64,000 nt of DNA from Leifsonia sp. PS1209 (GTDB lineage Bacteria; Actinomycetota; Actinomycetes; Actinomycetales; Microbacteriaceae): NCBI RefSeq assembly GCF_012317045.1, contig NZ_CP051154.1, positions 1,116,001 to 1,180,000 of the forward strand, given 5' to 3'. Under the pieces are notes generated by a model. The model saw only the letters and a program-made list of their open reading frames with translations, searched no databases and was not told the origin of the DNA. Shown piece by piece: positions 1 to 9,108 of the stretch (position 1 is its first letter; each line of letters begins with the position of its first letter). The position numbers and the translations under genes are program-made.

Positions 1-1
1 C

Positions 2-418
2 CCGCTGGTCGAGTACCAGCGCGAGGGCTACGCGATGTTCCAGCAGATGATGGGCTCGATCCGCGAGGAGACGGTCGGCTTCCTGTTCAACCTGGAGGTG
101 GAGGTCAACGAGGCTCCCGGCGAGGTCGAGGCGCCGAGCGTGGCCGCCAAGGGCCTCGGCCGCGGCGACGACGACGCCCCGCTCAGCTACTCCGCTCCGA
201 GCGACGCCGGCGGCGTCGAGGTCCGCAACCAGCGCGGCCAGATCGAGCAGAGCGCCACCGCCCGCGCCCAGCGTGCGCAGGCGCAGCTGAACGAGGCATC
301 GGCGCCCCCCGCACAGGGCGGCACCCAGCGTGGAGCCTTCGGCCAGCGCGTCTCCGACAGCGACGACGCCGCGCCCGCCAACCGCGCAGAGCGCCGCGCC
401 CAGGGCAAGAAGCGCTGA
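2..418 (+). CDS. secA: Protein translocase subunit SecA, C-terminal part (5' end outside window)
   Basis: SecA is the ATPase motor that pushes unfolded preproteins through SecYEG at the inner face of the membrane. Only the last 138 residues are in the window. They open with [13 protein letters not shown], the conserved end of the helical scaffold region, and continue into a low-complexity Ala/Arg/Gln-rich tail ending in [10 protein letters not shown]. No C-terminal zinc-binding Cys/His motif is present, as is usual for actinobacterial SecA1. The reading frame is open from base 2. A strong hairpin lies 19 nt after the stop, between this gene and the convergent Rv3235-like gene. The identification is secure; the N-terminal motor domains cannot be checked here. 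Confidence 0.93.
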   Translation, partial: PLVEYQREGYAMFQQMMGSIREETVGFLFNLEVEVNEAPGEVEAPSVAAKGLGRGDDDAPLSYSAPSDAGGVEVRNQRGQIEQSATARAQRAQAQLNEASAPPAQGGTQRGAFGQRVSDSDDAAPANRAERRAQGKKR

Positions 419-436
419 CCAGCGCCTGACCGACCA

Positions 437-468
437 CGAATGGCCGCCCCGCCCGGGGCGGCCATTCG
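437..468. terminator. Shared bidirectional terminator hairpin after secA
   Basis: CGAATGGCCGCCCCG at 437-451 pairs perfectly with the downstream CGGGGCGGCCATTCG at 454-468, giving a 13-15 bp GC-rich stem with a very small loop. It sits between the stop codons of two convergent genes (418 and 487), so it can serve both strands. There is no long T tract on either side. Confidence 0.75.
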
Positions 469-486
469 CGTCTCCGGCTGGTGATT

Positions 487-1038
487 TCACAGCACTGTCA
501 TCGCGCTCGCCCTCCAGCGCGAGCCGACCACGTCGAGGCGCATGGCGACGGCGCGCGTGCGGTTGGGCTGGTGCACGAGCACGACCGCCTCGATCACGCC
601 GTCGCGGGGCGTCGCGATGTACGGCTCGCCGACCCAGAGGCGCGGGCGCTGGACCGGGTTGCCCGCGATCTTCCTGGTGCGCTCCGAGATGGTGGTGCGT
701 CGCAGCAGATGCACGAAGACCGAGTCGCTCACCCAGCGGCTGAGCTGGTCGATGTTCCTCGCTCCGGCCAGGACCTCGATGACGCGCAGAGCGAGGTTGG
801 CTGCGAGAGGCGCCGGATCGGGCAGCCCGTCCGCGCGCGGGACGGCTGGAAGCTCCGCGACGGCCCGGAACGGCGCAGCCCCACCCTCGGGCCCCCGGCC
901 CCGTCCACGCGCCTCCTGAGCCGCTTCAGGCGCAGCCACCGCATCCACCCCCTGCCGCGCCCGGAGGCGCATCCCGGCCCGTTCGCGGAGGGCGGTCGGG
1001 CTGGTGCGGTCGTCGTGGTGGTTGAGAACGGTGGTCAC
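487..1038 (-). CDS. Rv3235 family protein (function unknown)
   Basis: This 183-residue protein has a disordered, Ala/Pro/Arg-rich N-terminal half and a conserved C-terminal half beginning ANLALRVIEVLAGARNID. That core (about residues 100-183) resembles the Rv3235 family found beside secA in actinobacteria; no biochemical role is established. The GTG at 1038 was chosen because a purine-rich GAGGGG lies about 10 nt upstream and the conserved core is well inside it. An ATG 22 codons downstream is possible, and the frame stays open upstream to 1137. It converges on secA and is divergent from pdtaS, matching the mycobacterial order secA1-Rv3235. Confidence 0.72.
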   Translation of the reverse strand: MTTVLNHHDDRTSPTALRERAGMRLRARQGVDAVAAPEAAQEARGRGRGPEGGAAPFRAVAELPAVPRADGLPDPAPLAANLALRVIEVLAGARNIDQLSRWVSDSVFVHLLRRTTISERTRKIAGNPVQRPRLWVGEPYIATPRDGVIEAVVLVHQPNRTRAVAMRLDVVGSRWRASAMTVL

Positions 1039-1217
1039 AGGAGTTTTCCCCTCGTCGTGGCCGCGGCTGTGCGGCGACTTGCTTCGGTGCTGGCAGCGGG
1101 AAGCCTCTCCTCGCTCCGGCCGCCGCGTGAGTGTCACTCAAGCAGGCGCGTCTACGGGGAGTCCAGGGCTCTAACACAGGCTGTGGATAACATCCGTGAT
1201 CGTGTCGGGGGACTGCC

Positions 1218-1230
1218 TAGACTAGGTGCG
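1218..1230 (+). promoter_or_regulatory. Leaderless promoter -10 of pdtaS
   Basis: TAGACT at 1218-1223 is followed by exactly six nucleotides and then the GTG start at 1230. This TANNNT-N6-RTG arrangement implies that transcription begins at the first base of the start codon. No Shine-Dalgarno sequence precedes the GTG, which agrees. Confidence 0.65.
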
Positions 1231-2723
1231 TGTCGACGCTCAGTGATCTTGTGCATGCCCATACCCGTTCCTCGGAGGAGGACGTCGATTGGCTGCACGG
1301 CCTCGTCGGGGACTGGCAGCTCCTCGCCGATCTGGCCTTCGCCGACATCGTGCTGTGGGTGCCGACCACCGATGACGATTTCGTCGCCGTCGCGCACGCG
1401 CGCCCGTCGAGCGCCGCGACCCTGTTCTACCGCGACTTCGTCGGCCAGCGGATCAAGCCGGAGTGGCGACAGCAGGTCACGGATGCGTTCCAGACCAAGC
1501 AGATCATCGACACCAACGCGCCGGACTGGTTCGAGGAGACCCCCACCAGGGTGCTCGCCGTCCCGGTCATCCGGCGGCTGAGCGTCAACTCTCCGGAGAC
1601 CGCCGAGCAGCCTGTCGCCGTCATCACGCGGCACTCCAACCTCAGCGAGGCGCGCACCCCCGGCCGTCAGGAACTCACGTTCAACGCGTGCGCCAACGAC
1701 CTCTTCAACATGATCGCCACCGGCGACTTCCCCGACCTGGGGGCGCCGAGCGGTCCAAGGCGTGGAGCGCCCCGCGCCTCCGACGGACTCATCCGGCTCG
1801 ACGTGGACGGGATCACCACCTTCGCCAGCCCGAACGCCCTCAGCGCCTTCAACAGGATGGGCTTCACCGAGGAGCTGGAGGGCGAGTCCCTCGCCACCGT
1901 CACCACCCGGCTGCTGTCCGGCCGGATGACCGTCGACGAGTCCCTCCCGCTCGTCGTCACCGGGCGTGCACCGTGGCGCACCGACATCGAGGCGCGCGGC
2001 GTCACCGTGTCGCTCAGGGCCATCCCGATCCGCAACAGGGGGGAGCGCGTCGGCGCGATCGTCCTCTGCCGCGACGTGTCCGAGCTGCGGCACCAGGAGC
2101 GCGAGCTCATCACCAAGGATGCGACCATCCGGGAGATCCACCACCGGGTGAAGAACAATCTGCAGACCGTCGCGTCGCTGCTGCGCATCCAGGCCCGCCG
2201 CACGCACTCGGAGGAGGCCAGGGAGGCCCTCAACCAGGCGATGCGCCGGGTGGCGGCCATCGCCGTCGTGCACGACACACTCTCCACCGGTCTCAACCAG
2301 ATCGTCGACTTCGACGACGTGTTCGCACGGGTGCTGCTGCTGGTGGCCGAGGTCGCGTCGAGCCACAACACGACCGTGCACCCGAAGTCGTCCGGCAGCT
2401 TCGGTTCGCTGCCGAGCGAGTACGCGACGCCGCTCGCGCTCGCACTCACCGAGCTCGTCACCAACGCCGTCGAGCACGGGCTCGCGGGTCGCGAGGGCGA
2501 GGTGGAGATCATCGCAGACCGCTCGGAGGACTCGCTCACGGTCAAGGTGGTCGACAACGGCTCGGGGCTGCCGGAGGGCAAGGTGGGGAGCGGGCTCGGC
2601 ACGCAGATCGTGCGCACGCTCATCCAGGGCGAGCTGGGCGGCACGATCGACTGGCACACGATGATGGGGCAGGGCACAGAGGTGACCATCGAGGTGCCGC
2701 TGCGCTACCTCACGAAGTCATAA
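1230..2723 (+). CDS. pdtaS: PdtaS-type sensor histidine kinase (HisKA_2/HATPase)
   Basis: This 497-residue soluble kinase is expected to autophosphorylate and pass phosphate to a PdtaR-type ANTAR regulator that acts on RNA. Domain order is an N-terminal GAF-like sensor (about 1-150), a PAS domain (about 180-290), the HisKA_2 dimerisation helix with IREIHHRVKNN (candidate phospho-histidines 304/305), and a HATPase domain with an N box (ELVTNAVEHG) and G boxes (VDNGSGLP, GSGLGTQI). There is no membrane segment. The GTG start fits the leaderless -10 at 1218-1223. In mycobacteria pdtaS adjoins whiB1; here the WhiB gene is about 10 kb away. Family assignment is strong; the stimulus is unknown. Confidence 0.88.
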   Translation: MSTLSDLVHAHTRSSEEDVDWLHGLVGDWQLLADLAFADIVLWVPTTDDDFVAVAHARPSSAATLFYRDFVGQRIKPEWRQQVTDAFQTKQIIDTNAPDWFEETPTRVLAVPVIRRLSVNSPETAEQPVAVITRHSNLSEARTPGRQELTFNACANDLFNMIATGDFPDLGAPSGPRRGAPRASDGLIRLDVDGITTFASPNALSAFNRMGFTEELEGESLATVTTRLLSGRMTVDESLPLVVTGRAPWRTDIEARGVTVSLRAIPIRNRGERVGAIVLCRDVSELRHQERELITKDATIREIHHRVKNNLQTVASLLRIQARRTHSEEAREALNQAMRRVAAIAVVHDTLSTGLNQIVDFDDVFARVLLLVAEVASSHNTTVHPKSSGSFGSLPSEYATPLALALTELVTNAVEHGLAGREGEVEIIADRSEDSLTVKVVDNGSGLPEGKVGSGLGTQIVRTLIQGELGGTIDWHTMMGQGTEVTIEVPLRYLTKS

Positions 2724-2869
2724 CGTCCGGTGGTTCGCACCTACCGCAGCCATCTGTAGCGGCGAAAACGTGGTTCGGGACGAATCGTTCCGCGCAAACG
2801 GCGTTTCGTAACACAAATGCCGCGCAACAGGCTCCGGATGCGCGCCCGCTGGACGGATCGCATCCCGGT

Positions 2870-2900
2870 TTGACAGCCCCCAGGGCAACGGGGGCAGAAT
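2870..2900 (+). promoter_or_regulatory. Promoter of the gene at 2909
   Basis: A consensus -35 TTGACA lies at 2870-2875 and a -10-like CAGAAT at 2895-2900, with a 19-nt spacer. The predicted start of transcription is within 1-3 nt of the GTG at 2909, so the message would be leaderless or nearly so. The spacer is slightly longer than ideal. Confidence 0.5.
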
Positions 2901-2908
2901 GGTCCGCC

Positions 2909-3274
2909 GTGACCGCCTCCGCCAAGAACACCCGCGCATCCGCTCCCCTCGACGGCAAGTACTTCGACATGATCTCGTCGACGTCGAGTGTGGTGGCCGA
3001 GGATGCTCCCACGCGTTTCCTCTACCGCGAGGACTCCGGGGTGCTGTGGGGCGAGTACGTCGGCGACACCGTCGCGGTCGGCCGCTTCGTCGGGCGCAGG
3101 GAGGACGACGTGCTGCACATCTCGTTCGTGCACCACGGCATCGACGGCAGCACGGCGCAGGGGAGTGCCACCTCGACGCTCTCGACCGACGACGACGGCC
3201 GGCTGATCCTCACCGAGGAGTTCGCGACCCCGGATGGCGCGCAGCACGTCTCCGTGTGCCGCGAGGTGGCGTAG
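2909..3274 (+). CDS. Small lipocalin-like protein of the family often labelled 'n-acetylglutamate synthase'
   Basis: The 121-residue product has the pattern LDGKYFDM...RFLYREDSGVLWGEYVGD...VGRFVG...LHISFVHHGIDG, typical of short beta-barrel-like proteins often annotated as 'n-acetylglutamate synthase' without support. No acetyltransferase motif, signal peptide or membrane segment is seen, so that label should not be read as an activity. The GTG at 2909 is chosen because promoter elements end immediately upstream; the frame is open much further upstream only as a shadow of pdtaS. It ends 7 nt before the stop of the convergent Lrp-type regulator. Function unknown. Confidence 0.65.
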   Translation: MTASAKNTRASAPLDGKYFDMISSTSSVVAEDAPTRFLYREDSGVLWGEYVGDTVAVGRFVGRREDDVLHISFVHHGIDGSTAQGSATSTLSTDDDGRLILTEEFATPDGAQHVSVCREVA

Positions 3275-3281
3275 CCCCAGC

Positions 3282-3848
3282 TCACCGCCGTCTGCGTGGA
3301 TCGGCCGTCGCCCGCTCCGCCCGCTGGTCGCTGGTTCGGACGAACCGGGTCATGCCGTAGCGCTCGCCCGAGGTCTGCAGTGCGTCGGAGGCGACCCTGG
3401 GCATCCGGAGCGACACCCTCGTCGCCTGCTCGTCCATGAGGAAGACCGTGACCGTCGCCTTGATCGACGGCCACTGCGCGAGCCGGGTGGCCACGAGGTT
3501 GTGGATGGCGGAGACGCCGCTGGCGCGGACGAGCAGCATCGCGTCGTGCTCGCCGGTCATCACGGTGAAGTATTCGAGTTCCGGCAGGGTCTCAAGCCTG
3601 CTGCGGAAGTCGGCCCACTGGCTCTGCCGGAGGGTGACGAACACCAGTGCTGAGACGCTCAGGCCGACGGCGGCCGGGTCGATGTCGGCGTGCACCCCGC
3701 GGATCACGCCGTTCTTCACGAGAGCCTCGTAGCGGGCGTACGCGTTGGAGCGCGAGATGCCGAGTTCTTCGGCCAGGGCGGCGATGGAGGTGCGGCCATC
3801 CTCTCGCAGAAGTTCCAGCATTCGGATATGCGTCTCGTCGAGTTCCAT
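3282..3848 (-). CDS. Lrp/AsnC family transcriptional regulator
   Basis: The 188-residue protein starts MELDETHIRMLELLREDGR and carries an AsnC-type winged helix-turn-helix (about residues 4-60, with LAEELGISRSNAYARYEALVKNGVI). A ferredoxin-like ligand/oligomerisation domain follows (about 70-150, with VMTGEHDAMLLVRA). The last 30 residues are an Arg-rich tail beyond the usual family length of about 150-160. Such proteins sense amino acids and control amino-acid or peptide transport. It is divergent from the dipeptide ABC operon starting at 4023, with 174 bp between them, so local control of that operon is a reasonable inference. Confidence 0.86.
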   Translation of the reverse strand: MELDETHIRMLELLREDGRTSIAALAEELGISRSNAYARYEALVKNGVIRGVHADIDPAAVGLSVSALVFVTLRQSQWADFRSRLETLPELEYFTVMTGEHDAMLLVRASGVSAIHNLVATRLAQWPSIKATVTVFLMDEQATRVSLRMPRVASDALQTSGERYGMTRFVRTSDQRAERATADPRRRR

Positions 3849-3955
3849 GCGCCCTCACATTCGTCCTCCGAGCGGGCGAAATGGCCCGCGTGATGGAGAT
3901 AATATGCCGTCGAGGGCAGAAGCGCAGCACATTCGTCCGAGATTTCTGCGCAAAG

Positions 3956-3985
3956 TTGACACACATTCATGGATGACAGTAATTT
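3956..3985 (+). promoter_or_regulatory. Sigma-70-type promoter of the first dipeptide ABC operon
   Basis: A consensus TTGACA is at 3956-3961 and TAATTT at 3980-3985, separated by 18 nt. The ATG at 3969 falls between these elements and so cannot be the translation start from this promoter. That supports the GTG at 4023, which has AAAGGGG about 9 nt upstream. Confidence 0.7.
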
Positions 3986-4022
3986 CACACCTAACCTTCC
4001 AACCAAGTCAAAGGGGTCATCC

Positions 4023-5594
4023 GTGTCCCATTCCCTGCGTCGCGCCGGCCTCGTCGGCATCGCAGTCGCCAGCGCGCTCGTCCTGAGCGCCTGCGGCGGC
4101 ACCTCCAACAACGCGTCATCGTCTGGCGGAAAGTCGATCGTGGTCGACGCTTCGTTCGACCTGAAGACCGCAGACCCGAACCGCGAGTACGAGACGACCG
4201 GCGGCATGGTCGCCCACGCTCTCTACCAGACCCTCCTCACCTTCGACGGCAGCGATGTCTCGAAGCCGGTCGACGGGCTCGCCAGCTACACCATGTCGGC
4301 CGACAACAAGGTGCTCACCCTCACCATGAAGGGCGACTCCACGTTCTCGGACGGCTCGAAAGTGACCGTCGACGACGCCGTGTTCTCGCTGCAGCGCGTG
4401 CTCGGCATCAAGGGCAACCCGTCCTTCCTGCTCGACGGCATCACCGTGGCGAAGACCTCGGACACCACGCTGACGCTCACGTCGGCAGAGCCGAACCCCG
4501 CTCTCCCGTACATCCTTCCCAACCCGGCGCTCGGCGTCGTGAACCAGAAGGTCGTCGAGAAGAACGGCGGATCGGCGACCGCAGACGACAAGGCGGAGTC
4601 CTTCCTCAACAAGACGTCGGCAGGCTCCGGCCCGTACATGCTCGAGTCGTTCGACGCCGCCTCCCAGGTGGTGCTGAAGAAGAACCCCAAGTACAGCGGT
4701 AAGGCTCCGGCATATGACCGCGTCGTGCTGCGCAACGTGCAGGGACCGACCCAGAAGCTGAACGTGGAGGCGGGCGACTCGCAGATCGCACTCGACCTGA
4801 ACCCCGACCAGGTCGCGGCCATCGACGCCTCCAAGGTCAACGTCATCTCGGCGGCGTCGCGATACACGATCTTCCTCCTCCTCAATCAGGACAAGGCCGT
4901 CGACCCGTTCACCAGCAACCCGGACTTCCTGGACGCCGTCAAGAAGGGGATCGACTACGACAAGATCCTCGACCTGGCCGGCAAGGGGTCCGAGCGGCCG
5001 GGCGGCGTCATCCCGTCGATCTTCATCGGCGCGCTGAAGGCGTCGGACGGCAACCAGTTCGACCTCAGCGGCGCGAAGGCGGCGCTCGCGAAGTCCGGAT
5101 ACAGCGGCCAGACGGTCAAGCTGAACTTCCCGAACGACATCACGGTGCAGGGCCTGTCGCTGCAGTCGGTCGCCGAGTCCATCCAGGCTCAGCTGAAGAC
5201 CGTCGGCATCACCGTCCAGCTCGCCCCCGCGCCCGTCGCCACCGAGCTGGATGCGTACCGCAACGGCAAGGAGCCGATGGGACTCTGGTACTGGGGCCCG
5301 GACTTCCCGGACCCCTCGAACTACTTGGCGTTCACCCCCGGTGAGCTGGTCGGCCTCCGCGCCGGCTGGACGGCGGATGCCGACCCGACCGTGAGCGACC
5401 TGGCAGCGAAGGCCAAGGCCGCGACCGGCACGGAGGAGCGCACCGCCGCCTACCAGGCGCTGCAGAAGGCGCAGAACGCCTCAGGGCCGTTCATCCCGCT
5501 GCTGCAGCCTGCGCAGAACGTGGTGACCGCGAAGTCCATCACGTCCCTGTCGCTCAACCCGCTCTGGACGATCGACTTTGCGGGCATCAAGTAA
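4023..5594 (+). CDS. Dipeptide/oligopeptide ABC transporter, substrate-binding lipoprotein (SBP_bac_5)
   Basis: This 523-residue extracellular solute-binding protein delivers peptides or similar solutes to the permeases encoded next to it. It has a basic N terminus, a hydrophobic segment and the lipobox LSAC (lipidated Cys at about residue 24), then a Ser/Gly/Asn linker. The body begins IVVDASFDLKTADPNREYE, the SBP family 5 opening. The GTG at 4023 was chosen over the in-frame ATG at 3969 because of the promoter position and the AAAGGGG ribosome site. The permease frame opens within its last codons. The substrate is not determinable from sequence; peptides are the family default. Confidence 0.88.
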   Translation: MSHSLRRAGLVGIAVASALVLSACGGTSNNASSSGGKSIVVDASFDLKTADPNREYETTGGMVAHALYQTLLTFDGSDVSKPVDGLASYTMSADNKVLTLTMKGDSTFSDGSKVTVDDAVFSLQRVLGIKGNPSFLLDGITVAKTSDTTLTLTSAEPNPALPYILPNPALGVVNQKVVEKNGGSATADDKAESFLNKTSAGSGPYMLESFDAASQVVLKKNPKYSGKAPAYDRVVLRNVQGPTQKLNVEAGDSQIALDLNPDQVAAIDASKVNVISAASRYTIFLLLNQDKAVDPFTSNPDFLDAVKKGIDYDKILDLAGKGSERPGGVIPSIFIGALKASDGNQFDLSGAKAALAKSGYSGQTVKLNFPNDITVQGLSLQSVAESIQAQLKTVGITVQLAPAPVATELDAYRNGKEPMGLWYWGPDFPDPSNYLAFTPGELVGLRAGWTADADPTVSDLAAKAKAATGTEERTAAYQALQKAQNASGPFIPLLQPAQNVVTAKSITSLSLNPLWTIDFAGIK

Positions 5595-6657
5595 GACGCC
5601 TCCGGGCGAACGCGAGAGGAACGCGCCGGCGGGGATCCCCCCGCTGGCGCGTTACCTCGCGATCCGGCTCGGCATCACCGTCCTGCTCCTCTTCGGAGTC
5701 ACGCTCGTCACGTTCACGCTGACCAACCTCGTCCCGGCAGACCCCGTGCAGGCGGCCCTCGGTGAGCAGGCAGCGGCCGACCCGGCGATCGTGCAGCAGT
5801 TCCGCGAGGCGCAGGGACTCGACAAGCCGCTGCCGGTGCAGTACCTCACCTACCTCGGTCACGTGCTCCAGGGCAACCTCGGCACGTCCACTCAGACGCA
5901 CAACGCCGTCGCCTCCGACCTGTCGCGGGCGTTCCCCGCCACGATCGAGCTGGCGGTGACCGCGATCGTCATCTCGATCGTCCTGGGCATCGGCCTCGGC
6001 CTGATCGCCGCCCTCAAGCGGCGCACGTTCTGGGATCAGCTCATCCGGGTCATCAGCCTCATCGGCGTCTCGATGCCCGCGTTCTGGCTGGCGCTGGTCG
6101 TCTACTTCGTCTTCTTCTACCAGCTGCACCTGTTCCCCGGGTCGGGCCGGCTGGCACCGACGGCCATCGCGCCTCCGCAGGTCACGGGCCTCTATACCGT
6201 GGATGCGCTGCTCGCCGGTGACCTGCCGACGTTCTGGGATGCGGTCTACCACCTCATCCTTCCCGCCTCCGTGCTCGCGCTGTACACGATCGGCCTGCTG
6301 ACCAGGTTCGCGCGCTCCGCCGTGCTCGAAGTCCTGGACCTCGACTACGTGCGTGCCGCCAGGGCCAAGGGCCTCCCCGCGCACACCGTGGTGTTCCGCT
6401 ACGTGCTGCGCGGCTCGCTCGTGCCGATCATCACCGTGGTCGGCCTGGCGTTCGGCTCCCTGCTCTCGGGCACCGTGCTCGTCGAGAAGATCTACTCCTG
6501 GCACGGGCTCGGCGAGTACGCGTTCTCCGCGGCGACCAAGCTCGACCTCCCGGCCATCATGGGCGTCGGCCTCGTGGTCGGCTTCGTCTACATCGGGCTC
6601 AATCTGGTGGTCGACATCGCGTACGGTCTGATCGACCCGAGAGTGAGGACGGCATGA
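5578..6657 (+). CDS. Dipeptide ABC transporter permease, DppB-like
   Basis: The product is a 359-residue membrane permease of the BPD_transp_1 family. A first membrane helix (about residues 30-55) is followed by a long extracytoplasmic segment. The core of five helices carries the EAA loop RAARAKGLPAHTVVFRYVLR that docks with the ATPases. The only conventional start is TTG at 5578, overlapping the end of the binding-protein gene by 17 nt. The region down to the first conserved residue (about 5635) has no ATG or GTG, so the start is uncertain. It overlaps the next permease gene by 4 nt (ATGA). Confidence 0.88.
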   Translation: MRASSKTPPGERERNAPAGIPPLARYLAIRLGITVLLLFGVTLVTFTLTNLVPADPVQAALGEQAAADPAIVQQFREAQGLDKPLPVQYLTYLGHVLQGNLGTSTQTHNAVASDLSRAFPATIELAVTAIVISIVLGIGLGLIAALKRRTFWDQLIRVISLIGVSMPAFWLALVVYFVFFYQLHLFPGSGRLAPTAIAPPQVTGLYTVDALLAGDLPTFWDAVYHLILPASVLALYTIGLLTRFARSAVLEVLDLDYVRAARAKGLPAHTVVFRYVLRGSLVPIITVVGLAFGSLLSGTVLVEKIYSWHGLGEYAFSAATKLDLPAIMGVGLVVGFVYIGLNLVVDIAYGLIDPRVRTA

Positions 6658-7544
6658 CCCAGGACGTTCTCTCCCGCGGGCTGCGCCGCCCGTTCCGCGC
6701 CAGGCTCAACGTGCCGCGCGCGATGCGGACGCCGCTCGCCGTCACCGGCGGCGCGATCGTGGTGGTGTGGCTGCTGGTCGCGATCCTCGCACCGTGGATC
6801 GCGCCGTACGACCCTCTTGCCCAGAGCTTCACCAAGCTGCTCGCCCCGAACCCGGTCAACTGGTTCGGCACCGACGAGGTGGGGAGGGATGTGCTCTCCC
6901 GCGTCATCGCCGGCGCGCGCGTCTCCATCCTGCTCGCGCTGCTGCTGGTGGCGTCGTCGCTGGTGATCGGCTCGATCCTCGGGGCCGTCGCCGGATACAT
7001 CGGCAAGGCGGCCGACGAGATCATCATGCGCATCGCCGACCTGGTGTTCGCGTTTCCGACGATCATCCTCGCGATGGTGATCGCCGCATCCCTCGGCCCG
7101 AGCCTGACCAACGCGGTGATCGCGATGCTGATCGTGTCGTGGCCCGCATACGCCCGCGTCACCCGTTCGCTGGTGCTGGGGGCGCGCACGAGCGAGTACG
7201 TGATCGCGGGACGTCTGCTGGGCAACAGCCCGGTGGTGTCGCTGTCGAAGGACATCCTGCCCAACATCATCGCGCCGGTGTTCGTGCTGGCGACCCTGGA
7301 TGTGGGCACGGCGATCCTGCTGCTGTCCGGCCTGTCGTTCCTCGGCCTCGGCGCCGTGCCGCCGACGCCGGACTGGGGCGCGATGGTCTCGTCCGGCGTC
7401 CTCAACTTCTCGTCCTGGTGGATCGCCGTGTTCCCTGGGCTCGCGATCCTCTCCGTGGTGCTCGCGTTCAACTTCCTCGGGGACGCGCTGCGCGACTCCC
7501 TGGATCCGCGCACGGCTGAGAGCGTTCAGGGGAGGGCACTGTGA
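6654..7544 (+). CDS. Dipeptide ABC transporter permease, DppC-like
   Basis: This 296-residue second permease forms a heterodimer with the preceding one. It has the OppC_N-type N-terminal helix (about 25-48, VVVWLLVAILAPWIAPYDPL), the signature NWFGTDEVGRDVLSRVI, and a BPD_transp_1 core with an EAA-like loop near GRLLGNSPVVSLSKDILPN. Start and stop codons overlap both neighbours by 4 nt, indicating tight translational coupling within one operon. Confidence 0.9.
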   Translation: MTQDVLSRGLRRPFRARLNVPRAMRTPLAVTGGAIVVVWLLVAILAPWIAPYDPLAQSFTKLLAPNPVNWFGTDEVGRDVLSRVIAGARVSILLALLLVASSLVIGSILGAVAGYIGKAADEIIMRIADLVFAFPTIILAMVIAASLGPSLTNAVIAMLIVSWPAYARVTRSLVLGARTSEYVIAGRLLGNSPVVSLSKDILPNIIAPVFVLATLDVGTAILLLSGLSFLGLGAVPPTPDWGAMVSSGVLNFSSWWIAVFPGLAILSVVLAFNFLGDALRDSLDPRTAESVQGRAL

Positions 7545-8335
7545 GCGGGTTGAGCATCCGGAACCTGACGATGTCGATCGGGTCAGGGGAGCGTGCGAAG
7601 CACATCCTGCGCGGCATCGACCTCGAGGTGCCAGCCGGCCGGATCACCGGGCTGGCCGGAGAGTCCGGGTCGGGCAAGACCATGACGGGGCTCGCGGCCC
7701 TCGGGCTGCTGCCCGCCGGATCGCAGACCGGCGGCACGATCGAATTCGAGGGGCGCAACCTGCTCGAGCTGCGGGGGAGAGCGCTGAACGAGCTGCGCGG
7801 CTCGCGGGTCGCGATGGTGTTCCAGGATCCGACAGCGAGCCTGCACCCGATGCTCACGATCGAGGGGCAGCTCACCGACCACCTCAGAGCGCACCGCAAG
7901 ATCTCCAAGAAGGAGGCCATTGCGCGCGCCATCGACACGCTCGAACTGGTGAAGGTGCCCGACCCGGCCGGTGCGCTGAAGAAGTACCCGCACCAGTTCT
8001 CGGGCGGCCAGCTGCAGCGCATCGCCATCGCGATGGCGATCATCTGCGGCCCGTCCGTGCTGGTCGCCGACGAGCCGACGACGGCGCTCGACGTCACCGT
8101 GCAGGCGGGCATCCTGCGGCTGCTGCGCACCCTGTGCGACGAGCTCGACCTCGCGGTGCTGCTCGTCACGCACGACCTCGGCGTGATGTCGGCGCTGGCG
8201 GACACCATCGCGGTGATGCGGAACGGAGAGATCGTCGAGCACGGCGACCGGTTCCAGATCATCACCGACCCGCAGAACGAATACACGCGCGCGCTCATCG
8301 ACGCGCTGCCCAGCACCGACAGGGATGCATCATGA
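7541..8335 (+). CDS. Dipeptide ABC transporter ATP-binding protein, DppD-like
   Basis: This 264-residue ABC ATPase has a Walker A (GESGSGKT, about residues 42-49), Q-loop region VFQDPTASLHPM, signature FSGGQLQRIAIAMA, Walker B VLVADEPTTALD and H-loop LLVTHDLG. It is somewhat short for DppD because the C-terminal oligopeptide extension is minimal. GTG start with a 4-nt overlap with the permease gene, and a 4-nt overlap with the second ATPase gene. It should pair with the product of 8332-9108 to energise the transporter. Confidence 0.9.
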   Translation: MSGLSIRNLTMSIGSGERAKHILRGIDLEVPAGRITGLAGESGSGKTMTGLAALGLLPAGSQTGGTIEFEGRNLLELRGRALNELRGSRVAMVFQDPTASLHPMLTIEGQLTDHLRAHRKISKKEAIARAIDTLELVKVPDPAGALKKYPHQFSGGQLQRIAIAMAIICGPSVLVADEPTTALDVTVQAGILRLLRTLCDELDLAVLLVTHDLGVMSALADTIAVMRNGEIVEHGDRFQIITDPQNEYTRALIDALPSTDRDAS

Positions 8336-9108
8336 GCCTGCTCGACATCGAAGACCTCGTCGTCACGTACAAGCAGCCGGGTCGCGGGCGGCTGACCGCC
8401 GTCGACGGCGTCAGCCTGCGTCTCGACAAACGCCAGGTGCTCGGCCTCGTCGGCGAATCGGGATGCGGGAAGTCGACGATCGCCCGCGCGGTCTGCGGCC
8501 TCGAGCCCGTGCAGCACGGGAGCATCCACTTCGAGGGCGAGCCGGTGCGCCGGCTGGGGCTGCGGAAGCGCGACAAGGCGCAGCTGCGCATCCAGATGGT
8601 GTTCCAGAATCCGTATGCGTCGCTCAACCCGCGGAGGACCATCGCGAGCCAGCTGACCGACGGCCTGCGCATCAACCCGGACCGGTCGGCCTGGACGGTC
8701 GCGTCGCTGCTCGAAGCCGTCGAACTGGATGCGTCGGCCGCGACCAAGCACCCGCACGCGTTCTCGGGCGGCCAGCGTCAGCGGATCGCCATCGCGCGTG
8801 CCATCGCCACCGGACCGGACCTGCTGATCGGCGACGAGCCGATCGCGTCGCTCGACGCCTCGCTGCAGGCGCGCGTGGCCGGGATGATGCGCACGCTGGC
8901 GATCGAGACGGGCGCCGCCCTGCTGTTCATCAGCCACGACCTCGCCATCGTGCGCGAGATCGCCGACGATGTCGCGGTGATGAGCGCCGGCCGCATCGTC
9001 GAGCGCGGCCCGGTCGCGGAGGTCTGGAACAACCCGCAGGCGAGCTACACGCGCCGTCTGCTCGCCGCCATCCCGAAGGTCGACGGCCTCGGCCAGCTCC
9101 CCGGCTGA
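8332..9108 (+). CDS. Dipeptide ABC transporter ATP-binding protein, DppF-like
   Basis: This is the second ATPase subunit, 258 residues, starting at the ATG in the ATGA overlap with the previous stop. Motifs are Walker A GESGCGKST, Q-loop VFQNPYASLNPRRT, signature FSGGQRQRIAIARA, Walker B LLIGDEPIASLD and H-loop ISHDLA. The usual family Walker B reads CDEPVSALD; the Ile-Ala variation is conservative. It is the last gene of the first ABC operon. No convincing terminator is visible in the 106 bp before the convergent glycosyltransferase stop. Confidence 0.9.
   Translation: MSLLDIEDLVVTYKQPGRGRLTAVDGVSLRLDKRQVLGLVGESGCGKSTIARAVCGLEPVQHGSIHFEGEPVRRLGLRKRDKAQLRIQMVFQNPYASLNPRRTIASQLTDGLRINPDRSAWTVASLLEAVELDASAATKHPHAFSGGQRQRIAIARAIATGPDLLIGDEPIASLDASLQARVAGMMRTLAIETGAALLFISHDLAIVREIADDVAVMSAGRIVERGPVAEVWNNPQASYTRRLLAAIPKVDGLGQLPG

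Noticed and set aside
3969..4022. ATG 3969 as start of the first binding protein
   Set aside because: It lies between the -35 and -10 of the apparent promoter and has no ribosome site; GTG 4023 fits better.
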